Source: Telmatobacter sp. DSM 110680 (GTDB lineage Bacteria; Acidobacteriota; Terriglobia; Terriglobales; Acidobacteriaceae). From it: a stretch of DNA of 64,000 nucleotides. The stretch spans positions 3,472,001 through 3,536,000 of the forward strand of contig NZ_CP121196.1 in NCBI RefSeq assembly GCF_039994875.1, given 5' to 3'. Position 1 is the stretch's first letter. Each line of letters starts with the position of its first letter. Position numbers and translations under genes: made by a program. Below the pieces are notes generated by a model. The model did not search any database. It was not told the DNA's origin and was given only the letters and a program-made list of their open reading frames with translations. Below, piece after piece: positions 33,387 through 40,692 of the stretch.

Positions 33387-34718
33387 CTAGCCCCGGCGAA
33401 GCGACTCAGCAGCACGAAGCGCCAGCCCATGCGCAACCGAAGTAAATTCATTTCCTCCGCGAATTCGATCTGCACCAAAGCGGCTCTCGAAAATCTGCCG
33501 CACCGCTGGCACAAAAGAGGAGCCGCCCGTAAGAAACACGCGATCTATTTCGCTCGGCTTAATTCCTGAACTCTGCAGCAGAGTGTCAACCGCACTTTCA
33601 ATCGCCGCAAGCTCTTCCTGAATCCATGATTCGAACTTCGTCCGCGTCACCGGAATCCGCAGATCCATTCCCGCTCCCCGAAACCGAAATTCGGCATTGT
33701 CCAATCGCGAAAGCGCAAACTTTAGCTCTTGGACTGCCTGGTGCAACTGGTAACCCAGATCCTCTTCCACAATCGCAATTAGCGCTTCAATCTTCTCCGG
33801 CTCCAGTGCTCGAATCCGGGCGCTCCTAAGAATCTCTCGCACATTGTTTGTGCGCAGAAATGACAGGTAGTGCCACCGCTCCAGGTTCGCGTAGATCCAC
33901 GCAGGAACCGCGGGCAGAAGCTTGTTGAGGGATCGCGCTTCAGAGTCCGATCCTAGCGCCGGAGAAACCAGCTTGCGAATTATTCGCGCATCAAAAGCAT
34001 CGCCCGCCAGTCCAACTCCGCTGTTTCCCAGCAGGTCTTCAGGCTTTCGCCCGCGCCGCCGCACCTCCGGGCCCACCCGCAGCAACGAGAAGTCGCTGGT
34101 GCCACCGCCGAAGTCGCCAATAAGGATCAGTTCATCGTGGTCAAGCGTTGACTCGTAAGTGTATGCAGCCGCCACCGGCTCCATTTCAAAATCCACGTGC
34201 TCAAATCCTGCCAGCGCAAAAGCCGCGCGCAAGCGGGCAACAGAAAACTCCTGGTCCTCATCCGTCTCCGCCCCAACAAAGCGAACCGGCCGCCCCACCA
34301 TCGCGTAGCGAATCTGTTTTCCGAATTGGTTAACTGTATGCTTGCGAAGATCGCTGAGCATCCGCGAAATTAGCTCTTCTAGTTTATAGCGCCGACCAAA
34401 AACTTCGGTCCCTGTAAGTGTGCGGCTGGAGAGGTGAGATTTGAGCGACTGCACCAGGCGCCCCTTCTCATCCGTCTGCAGATAGTGCTCAATCGCAGCC
34501 GGTCCGGTCAGTGAATGGGCGCGTTTATGCCCCTCACTGGTCTTGTACTGCTCAAAATACAAAACCGAGCGGAACGACTGTGTCTCTATTCCAGCCAACG
34601 GAAAAGATGCAAGCTTCACTTGCGCGTCCGCACCGGCAATTGCCACCGAGCTGTTCGTAGTTCCAAAATCAAATCCAACAGCCAGATGTCGCTCATCAGC
34701 AGTCCACATATACCCCAT
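33387..34718 (-). CDS. Hsp70-family protein, YegD-like
   Basis: A 443-residue actin-fold ATPase containing only the nucleotide-binding half of Hsp70. Phosphate 1 motif VGFDFGTTNSSVAIA, connect/phosphate 2 motif ILIGDFGGGTSDFSLLRV, and adenosine motif DRVFLTGGSSFVPAVRQIF are all present, so ATP binding is likely. There is no C-terminal substrate-binding beta domain, as in YegD, whose cellular role is unclear. The ATG three codons in (MWTADER) is an alternative start. It is monocistronic, with 248 bp of gene-free sequence upstream. Confidence 0.85.
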   Translation of the reverse strand: MGYMWTADERHLAVGFDFGTTNSSVAIAGADAQVKLASFPLAGIETQSFRSVLYFEQYKTSEGHKRAHSLTGPAAIEHYLQTDEKGRLVQSLKSHLSSRTLTGTEVFGRRYKLEELISRMLSDLRKHTVNQFGKQIRYAMVGRPVRFVGAETDEDQEFSVARLRAAFALAGFEHVDFEMEPVAAAYTYESTLDHDELILIGDFGGGTSDFSLLRVGPEVRRRGRKPEDLLGNSGVGLAGDAFDARIIRKLVSPALGSDSEARSLNKLLPAVPAWIYANLERWHYLSFLRTNNVREILRSARIRALEPEKIEALIAIVEEDLGYQLHQAVQELKFALSRLDNAEFRFRGAGMDLRIPVTRTKFESWIQEELAAIESAVDTLLQSSGIKPSEIDRVFLTGGSSFVPAVRQIFESRFGADRIRGGNEFTSVAHGLALRAAESLRRG

Positions 34719-34966
34719 TATTTCGTACCGGCGAAGACCGCCATACTTGGGCCCCGTTCCGCTCGCTGCCGCTCAGCCGGCACTGATATCTGTGCCTCAT
34801 TCGTGCCCAGTTTCTGCGCATGGGGGATTTACTTTCAGATTGCCGTATTCAGGTTTCGGCCGGAGCAGGATTGGAATATTGCGGTCAGTATCCTTCCAAG
34901 CCGTAAATCCCCCTCGGTCGCTTTAGCCTTCGTCCTGCCTCCCGACACAGATGCGAAGACGACCTT

Positions 34967-35458
34967 TTACAGGCTGTTGAGGTAGTTGCGAATCTCCGGA
35001 TTAGACCAATCCGGATCACCTACAATCTTCCGGCGAATCACGCCCTGCCGATCGATGATGTAGGTCTCAGGCCAACCTTCGGTTCCGTACAGCTTGGCGA
35101 CGGTCTGATCCGGATCGCGCACCGTCGAAACATCCACGTGGTAGCGATTGATGAACCGGCGATACGATCCCGGGTCCGAGTCAATGCTCACCGCAAGAAT
35201 AGCCAAGTCGGGCCGGTCATGGTGCAGTTGTTCCAGCGCCGGCGTCTCCTGAATGCACGGCGGGCACTGGCTCCACCAGAAGTTCAGCAGCACAACCTTG
35301 CCGCGGTAGTTTGCCAGGCGAATTGTGTTCTCGCCGTCGCTGACTGTAAAGTCCGGGGCGACCTTGTCCGCATTGGCCGGGCGTGCCCCGCGATCGCAGC
35401 CGCACGCAAGCGTCAGCGAAAGAAGGGAACCGTAAGCGATGAAACCAGGAAACCTCAC
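34967..35458 (-). CDS. TlpA/ResA-like thiol-disulfide oxidoreductase, lipoprotein
   Basis: A 163-residue exported thioredoxin-fold protein. The GTG start gives a signal peptide with a lipobox-like LTLACGC, so it is likely lipid-anchored on the periplasmic face. The AlkC/TSA-Redoxin-type domain begins APDFTVSDGENTIRLANYRG, followed by VVLLNFWWSQCPPCIQETPA with the CPPC redox pair and GWPETYIIDRQGVI with the cis-Pro. Such proteins reduce cysteines, for example in cytochrome c maturation. It is divergent from the GT2 gene, with 48 bp between starts. Confidence 0.88.
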   Translation of the reverse strand: MRFPGFIAYGSLLSLTLACGCDRGARPANADKVAPDFTVSDGENTIRLANYRGKVVLLNFWWSQCPPCIQETPALEQLHHDRPDLAILAVSIDSDPGSYRRFINRYHVDVSTVRDPDQTVAKLYGTEGWPETYIIDRQGVIRRKIVGDPDWSNPEIRNYLNSL

Positions 35459-35506
35459 ATCCTTATAATACGTAGCGACAGCTACTCAATGAAAGGCTCG
35501 GAAACA

Positions 35507-36682
35507 ATGGCGGACAAATCGGATATAGCGGAACAAGGCGGCCGACTATTCAAGCCCGTCCTCGGACTGTCCGACGAACCTTGCGAGCCCCTCGCCATTC
35601 CCACCCGTACTGGCACCGTCTACGACCAGCCCGAACCGGAACAGCTGATCGAACTCACCGTCATCATCCCCGCCCGCAACGAAGAGCAGAATCTCTCCGC
35701 GTGTCTGGAATCTCTTGTCGCCCAATCGGAGAACATCTTCAAGCTTGGGGTCGATTGGGAACTTATCGTTGTCGATGATCAGTCGACCGATCGCACGGCG
35801 GAGATCGCCCGCAGCTTCAGTGGTGTAACCGTCCTAGAAGCCGCTAAGCTCGAAAAAGGCTGGACAGGAAAGAACAACGCCATTTGGACCGCAGCTCGTA
35901 GAGCGAGTGGTCGCTGGCTTCTCTTCACGGATGCCGATACGATTCACGAGCCCGGCGATCTCCACCGCGCCATTCATGAGGCCACCCGCCACAAAGCCGG
36001 CGTGTTGAGTTATTCGCCCCGCCAGCTTGTGAGTGGCTTTGCACAGCGCACTCTCATGCCTCTCGTCTTTTCGGAGCTAGCCCTCGCATACCCGCCCGCG
36101 AAGGTCTCAGATCCTAACCAGCGCGTTGCTGCCGCCAACGGCCAGTTCTTCCTGGTTGAACGCGAGGCATATCGTCGAATGGGAGGCCACCCGTCCGTTG
36201 CTGACCGTGTTCTGGAAGATGTGGAATTAGCTTTCATCGCGAAGCGCCGTAAAATTGGCCTGCGCTTTCGCTATGCACCGGACGCCCTGAGCACGCGCAT
36301 GTATCGCACAACCTCAGCCATGATAGAAGGATGGACGAAAAACCTCGCGCTTCTGTTTAATAATGCCCTGGCCACCTCGCTCTGGAAGATCCTCGACATC
36401 TTGCTCCTCGCAGGCTTGCCTCTGCTGGCAGCTCATCTCTGGAATGCCCGTTTCACCCTTCATTCCCTCGCCTGGCTGGGTGCGGGATGGGCCCTGCTTC
36501 TGCTCTGGCTTAGGACGCTATTCCGGTACTATGCCCGTGTGGCGAAATCGAACTTCCCCTTTGTCGATTGCGCCATCTCGCCTTTGGGATTACCTCTCTT
36601 CGCGGCCCTTCTCTATCGCAGTTGGTTCAAGCACCGCGTTTTGAAGCAGGTTAGTTGGAAGGGAAGGACCTATAAAGGCTGA
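35507..36682 (+). CDS. Membrane-associated glycosyltransferase family 2, HpnB-like
   Basis: A 391-residue enzyme. The ATG at 35507 follows AAAGG; another ATG at 35489 is possible. The GT2 domain shows LTVIIPARNEEQNLSACLES, LIVVDDQSTDRTAEIA, the DxD in LLFTDADTIH, and LEDVELAFIAKRRKIG followed by the acceptor-side RMYRTTSAMIEGWTKN. The C-terminus has three membrane helices (around ILLLAGLPLLAAHLW, AGWALLLLWLRTL and LGLPLFAALLYRSW). The layout matches hopene-associated HpnB and carotenoid glycosyltransferases, so a lipid acceptor is likely; no hopanoid genes are adjacent. Confidence 0.82.
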   Translation: MADKSDIAEQGGRLFKPVLGLSDEPCEPLAIPTRTGTVYDQPEPEQLIELTVIIPARNEEQNLSACLESLVAQSENIFKLGVDWELIVVDDQSTDRTAEIARSFSGVTVLEAAKLEKGWTGKNNAIWTAARRASGRWLLFTDADTIHEPGDLHRAIHEATRHKAGVLSYSPRQLVSGFAQRTLMPLVFSELALAYPPAKVSDPNQRVAAANGQFFLVEREAYRRMGGHPSVADRVLEDVELAFIAKRRKIGLRFRYAPDALSTRMYRTTSAMIEGWTKNLALLFNNALATSLWKILDILLLAGLPLLAAHLWNARFTLHSLAWLGAGWALLLLWLRTLFRYYARVAKSNFPFVDCAISPLGLPLFAALLYRSWFKHRVLKQVSWKGRTYKG

Positions 36683-36783
36683 CAACGCATAAATCCCATT
36701 CGCTGAATCGCATAGCCTGTGACTGTTAACGTGTGTATTTGTAACCGTCAGCGTTTTGGGGCATCTATTTCAATGAGGGCCAA

Positions 36784-37206
36784 ATGATCGAACTAACCCG
36801 CCGGGCTACTTTTTCCGCATCGCACTACTACTGGAACGACGCCTGGTCGCAGGAAAAAAATGTTGAGGTCTTTGGACGGTGTGCCCGCCGCAACGGTCAC
36901 GGCCATAACTACACCCTAGAAGTCACCGTTTCTGGCAATCCAGATTCGGTCACCGGATTCGTGGTTGACCTTAAGTGGCTCAAAGACGTAATCGAAAACG
37001 AAGTGCTGGCTGCATACGATCATCGCCATCTAAATCTTGAGGTGCCGGAATTTGCGGATTCAAAGCTGATTCCAACCACTGAGAACATAGCTATTTCCGT
37101 ATGGAAGCGTCTTGCGCCGGCGATCGAGAAAGCTGGCGCGGCGCGCCTTAGCCGCGTCCGAGTATACGAGACCCCCGACATCTTCGCGGAATACAGGGGA
37201 AAGTGA
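36784..37206 (+). CDS. 6-pyruvoyl-tetrahydropterin synthase / QueD family, first copy
   Basis: A 140-residue enzyme of the PTPS fold. Zinc ligands are His14 in FSASHYYW and the HGH of NGHGHNYTLEV; the catalytic Cys is in FGRCARRNGHGH; the AYDHRHLNLEV segment carries the catalytic Asp/His, and PTTENIA the pterin-anchoring Glu region. The family converts dihydroneopterin triphosphate to 6-pyruvoyl-tetrahydropterin or to the queuosine precursor carboxy-tetrahydropterin. Its stop shares a base with the start of a second copy, and folE follows, so the substrate supplier is in the same operon. Confidence 0.88.
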   Translation: MIELTRRATFSASHYYWNDAWSQEKNVEVFGRCARRNGHGHNYTLEVTVSGNPDSVTGFVVDLKWLKDVIENEVLAAYDHRHLNLEVPEFADSKLIPTTENIAISVWKRLAPAIEKAGAARLSRVRVYETPDIFAEYRGK

Positions 37207-37616
37207 TGCAAACCGCCTACTTTGGACGCCGCTACATGCTCAGTGCCAGCCATCGACTGCATTCCGACGCGCTGTCAGACGAGGCAAATCGAAAAACCTA
37301 CGGCAAGTGCAACAACCCGCACGGTCACGGTCACAACTATGTAGTAGAGGTTATGGTCGGTGGCCCGGTGGACAGCAACACTGGCATGGTCGTGAATATG
37401 GCTACTCTCGATGAAGTGGTGCAAACATCCATTCTTCAGCGGTTTGACCACACCAATTTGAACCTCGATCCGCTCTTTGTGAATCAAGTGCCCACGACGG
37501 AGAATCTTTGTAGAGCAGTTTATACAGTATTGAGAGACGCGCTCCGCACCTGCAAGCTGGAGTATGTGCGCGTAGAAGAAACCGAGAACAATTTCTTTCA
37601 GTTCGAAGGGGATTGA
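37206..37616 (+). CDS. 6-pyruvoyl-tetrahydropterin synthase / QueD family, second copy
   Basis: A 136-residue paralogue of the gene before it, starting at an ATG that overlaps its stop by one base. It keeps the zinc His (LSASHRLH and HGHGHNYVVEV), the catalytic Cys (TYGKCNNPHGHG) and the FDHTNLNLDPL segment. The KCNNPHGHGHNY form is closer to eukaryotic-type PTPS than to E. coli QueD, whereas the first copy differs here (RCARRNGHGHNY). The two may divide labour or form a mixed hexamer. Either tetrahydrobiopterin or deazapurine synthesis is possible. Confidence 0.88.
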   Translation: MQTAYFGRRYMLSASHRLHSDALSDEANRKTYGKCNNPHGHGHNYVVEVMVGGPVDSNTGMVVNMATLDEVVQTSILQRFDHTNLNLDPLFVNQVPTTENLCRAVYTVLRDALRTCKLEYVRVEETENNFFQFEGD

Positions 37617-37668
37617 TCCGGAATGTTGATGAATGACGCTCAGTCCCCAGGGCGAAAGGAAAAAGGCA

Positions 37669-38301
37669 ATGGCGCACCCGATTGCGGTCAGCAAATCAAT
37701 TCGCAGGGCGGTAGAAAGTGATGCCGGACTCAGCGGCGTCAGCACGCAAGAGATGTATCGCGAGATCCTGAATCGCCTGGGGGAAGATCCCGAGCGCGAT
37801 GGTTTGCAGCAGACGCCGTCTCGTGTCGAAAAGTCCATGGCTTTCCTCACCAAGGGATACACCGAAGATCCCGGCAAGATTCTGCGTGGCGCCATGTTCG
37901 ACGTGGATTACGACGAGATGGTGATTGTGAAAGACATCGAAATGTTTTCGCTTTGCGAGCACCACATGCTGCCTTTCTTCGGGAAGGTGCATGTGGCCTA
38001 TATTCCCAAAGGGAAGGTCATCGGACTCAGCAAGATTCCGCGCCTCGTCGAGGTATTTGCGCGCCGACTGCAGGTGCAGGAGCGTCTCACGCGTCAAATC
38101 GCCGACACCATCCAGGAAGCAATCAATCCGCAAGGTGTCGGAGTGGTCATCGAAGCTCGTCACCTGTGCATGATGATGCGCGGCATCGAGAAACAAAATT
38201 CATCCACCGTTACGTCGGCCATGGTGGGCTGCTTCCGCCAGAAGGAAACGCGTGCGGAGTTTCTCTCGCTCGTGCGTCCGGGCAACAGCGGATCAATGTG
38301 A
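37669..38301 (+). CDS. folE: GTP cyclohydrolase I
   Basis: A 210-residue enzyme that converts GTP to dihydroneopterin triphosphate, the substrate of the two preceding PTPS-type enzymes and of folate synthesis. Zinc ligands are seen in the signature [17 protein letters not shown] (Cys and His) and in [15 protein letters not shown] (Cys). The core [20 protein letters not shown] is canonical. The ATG at 37669 follows an AAGGAAAAAGG site; an in-frame ATG at 37633 is less likely. It is in line with the PTPS pair, 52 bp after it. Confidence 0.95.
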   Translation: MAHPIAVSKSIRRAVESDAGLSGVSTQEMYREILNRLGEDPERDGLQQTPSRVEKSMAFLTKGYTEDPGKILRGAMFDVDYDEMVIVKDIEMFSLCEHHMLPFFGKVHVAYIPKGKVIGLSKIPRLVEVFARRLQVQERLTRQIADTIQEAINPQGVGVVIEARHLCMMMRGIEKQNSSTVTSAMVGCFRQKETRAEFLSLVRPGNSGSM

Positions 38302-38349
38302 AGTATTGCCTTAACTGTGAAAATGCGCCCAGTCGACTAAAGTAGTTGG

Positions 38350-39228
38350 GTGAATGGTCTTCTCGTAATTGACAAGCCCGGGGGCATCACCAGCCACGAC
38401 GTGGTGAACCGGCTGCGCAGAATTACCGGCGAGCGCTCTATAGGACATCTGGGAACTCTCGATCCCATGGCGACGGGCGTTCTGCCATTGCTTCTGGGCA
38501 AATTTACGCGTCTTGCGCAGTATTTCTCTGCAACGGAAAAGAGCTATTCCGGCTCAATTCGATTCGGATATGCGACGGACACTTACGATGCTGACGGCGA
38601 GGTGTCGGGCGAACGGGTTTGTCCTTCCTTGACGCTCGAAGCGATTCGGTCCGCCGCATCGCGTTTCCAAGGCGAAATGGATCAGCTGCCGCCGCCATTT
38701 TCCGCGAAGAAAATCGCCGGCACTCCAGCTTACAAACTGGCACGCGCGGGAAAGCCTGTAGAACTCAAAACTGCTAAGATCTGTATCCGTTCATTCGAAA
38801 TCACAGCGTTCGATGGCGACGAAGCTTCGTTCACGATGAGTGTAAGTGCCGGAGGCTATGTCCGCTCAGTAGCGCACGAACTAGGGCAGGACCTCAAGTG
38901 TGGCGCGCATCTCAGCAACTTGCGTCGAACCCAGGCCGGAGTTTTTACACTTGACGATGCGCAGAGATTGGAGGAGATGGAACCCTTCTCCGGTAACCTC
39001 GCCGGACTCGAAAATTATTGTATCCATCCTCGCAGCTTGTTAACCGACATGCCTTCAGTAGGTGGAGACGTCGTGTCTCTCGGCAGGCTTCGGAACGGCG
39101 CGCAGGCGAATCTTCCCGAGTTCTCGCAGGCGCCGCTGGTGAAGGTTTTTGCCGGCCAGAAAGAACTCGTCGGTATAGCGAGACGTGTTGCCGGAACGCT
39201 GTTTCAGCCCGTTGTGGTCATGGGCTAG
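38350..39228 (+). CDS. truB: tRNA pseudouridine(55) synthase
   Basis: A 292-residue enzyme isomerizing U55 in the T loop of tRNAs. It starts at GTG (MNGLLVIDKPGGITSHDVVN). The catalytic Asp is in GHLGTLDPMATGVLPLLLGK, and YSGSIRFGYATDTYDADGEV and the QLPPPFSAKKIAGTPAYKLA block are typical. The C-terminal part is a PUA-like extension. In many bacteria truB sits near rbfA or ribF; here it follows folE by 48 bp. Confidence 0.95.
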   Translation: MNGLLVIDKPGGITSHDVVNRLRRITGERSIGHLGTLDPMATGVLPLLLGKFTRLAQYFSATEKSYSGSIRFGYATDTYDADGEVSGERVCPSLTLEAIRSAASRFQGEMDQLPPPFSAKKIAGTPAYKLARAGKPVELKTAKICIRSFEITAFDGDEASFTMSVSAGGYVRSVAHELGQDLKCGAHLSNLRRTQAGVFTLDDAQRLEEMEPFSGNLAGLENYCIHPRSLLTDMPSVGGDVVSLGRLRNGAQANLPEFSQAPLVKVFAGQKELVGIARRVAGTLFQPVVVMG

Positions 39229-39281
39229 CCGCGCCTGAGTTTTGGCTGTGCGGCGCGCGTCGATCTGATATTCGAAACTGC

Positions 39282-39902
39282 CTACTTATGCAATAAAGGC
39301 TTGAGGACTGGGAGGAGAGTAGAGGCGATAATCTCAGAACCCCTGGCCGTTGGGTGGATCCCGTCTTCCTGGATTGTACCTGGCACATTCACGAGATCTT
39401 TGTAGATCATCGGGATGAAAGCAGCATGATGTTTGGCCGCAAGATCACTGAATACCCTGTCGAATGTGCCGATGTAATCCTGCCCGTAATTTGGCGGAAG
39501 AGTTATACCAGCAAGCAAAATCCTGATGTGTGCCGCGTTGAGTGCGGTCAAGACTGCATCGAGATTTTTCCGTGTCTGTTCCAAGGGAAGGCCGCGCAGC
39601 CCGTCATTTCCACCAAATTCAACGATCACAACTGAGGGATGGGCCTTGATGACTGTTCCAACGTTGACGACCGCATCTTTTGTCGTTGCACCGCTGGTAC
39701 CCATATTCGAAACTTTGTAGGAGTATCCGTTCTTGTCAAGATCCCGTTGCAGCGCATCGGGGAAGGACTGCCCAGGGTTAAGCCCATGGCCTGCGGTAAT
39801 GCTATCGCCGTAGCAAATGAGCACGGGTCTGCTGGCGGCAACGAGCGGGGAAGTGCCGATCAGCAGACAAAACGAAACGAGAATCCTGCGCCAAACGTCC
39901 AC
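39282..39902 (-). CDS. GDSL esterase/lipase, TesA-like
   Basis: A 206-residue exported hydrolase. A GTG at 39902 gives a compact signal peptide (RRILVSFCLLIGTSPLVAAS); the frame stays open to 39992 but would overlap the ABC gene on the other strand. SGNH blocks are all present: block I VLICYGDSITAGHGL with the nucleophile Ser, block II GTSGAT, block III VEFGGNDGLRGL, block V DGIHPTARG. It matches TesA/arylesterase in length. It is divergent from the ABC transporter genes, as tesA often is in other bacteria (ybbA-ybbP), which supports the assignment. Confidence 0.9.
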   Translation of the reverse strand: MDVWRRILVSFCLLIGTSPLVAASRPVLICYGDSITAGHGLNPGQSFPDALQRDLDKNGYSYKVSNMGTSGATTKDAVVNVGTVIKAHPSVVIVEFGGNDGLRGLPLEQTRKNLDAVLTALNAAHIRILLAGITLPPNYGQDYIGTFDRVFSDLAAKHHAAFIPMIYKDLVNVPGTIQEDGIHPTARGSEIIASTLLPVLKPLLHK

Positions 39903-39975
39903 ATGTACAGTGTAATGTCGCAGAAGGGGAACGGTCGCTCGCCGGCAACCGTATATACATAGGAGGGCACTCCGG

Positions 39976-40692
39976 GTGATTGAAGTTCGCAACGTTAAGC
40001 GCTGGATTCAGAATGGCTCGCGGCGCGTAGAGATCTTGAAAGGGATTTCTCTCAGCATCCCCGCAGGCCAGTTCGTAGCTATCGTTGGGGCCAGCGGCAG
40101 CGGAAAAAGCACACTGCTGGGATTGCTCGCGGGGCTCGATACGCCGAGCGAGGGCGAAATCTGGCTTGATGGCACTCCCATTCACAATCTCGCTGAGACT
40201 GATCTGGCTGCTGTGCGCGGTCGCAAAATCGGCTTCGTTTTTCAGTCTTACCAGCTCATTTCGACTCTCACAGCGCTTGAAAATGTATTGCTTCCCTTTG
40301 AACTCAATCTCGAAGGCAGCGGTTTGAAGCAGGCGCGTTCATTGCTTGAGGCCGTCGGTCTGGCTGAGCGCATGGATCATTATCCAGTCCAACTTTCAGG
40401 AGGCGAGCAGCAGCGTGTTGCACTGGCCCGTGCGTTCGTTGTCAATCCGCCAATCGTGATGGCCGACGAGCCCACTGGAAATCTTGATTCCGCGAATGGC
40501 CGCATGGTGCTCGATCTCCTTCTCGAACGCCATGGGCATGCAGGGGCGACTCTTGTTCTGGTTACGCACGATCCTGAGATTGCGGCGCGCGCGGATCGCA
40601 AGATTGTACTTAAAGACGGCATGGTCATCGAAGACACGCTGCCTTCCGTTCCTCTTGATGACCTTGTTCAAAATGAGGCGACGAATGGCTGA
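39976..40692 (+). CDS. ABC transporter ATP-binding protein, YbbA/LolD-like
   Basis: A 238-residue ATPase of the MacB/LolD group. Starting at a GTG after GGAGG, it has Walker A GASGSGKST, the Q-loop VFQSYQLI, the signature LSGGEQQRVALARAFV, Walker B VMADEPTGNLDSANG with the catalytic Glu, and the switch His in LVTHDPEIA. The last eight bases overlap the permease gene. Together with the permease and the divergent TesA-like esterase this is the YbbA-YbbP/TesA arrangement. The substrate is unknown. Confidence 0.93.
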   Translation: MIEVRNVKRWIQNGSRRVEILKGISLSIPAGQFVAIVGASGSGKSTLLGLLAGLDTPSEGEIWLDGTPIHNLAETDLAAVRGRKIGFVFQSYQLISTLTALENVLLPFELNLEGSGLKQARSLLEAVGLAERMDHYPVQLSGGEQQRVALARAFVVNPPIVMADEPTGNLDSANGRMVLDLLLERHGHAGATLVLVTHDPEIAARADRKIVLKDGMVIEDTLPSVPLDDLVQNEATNG

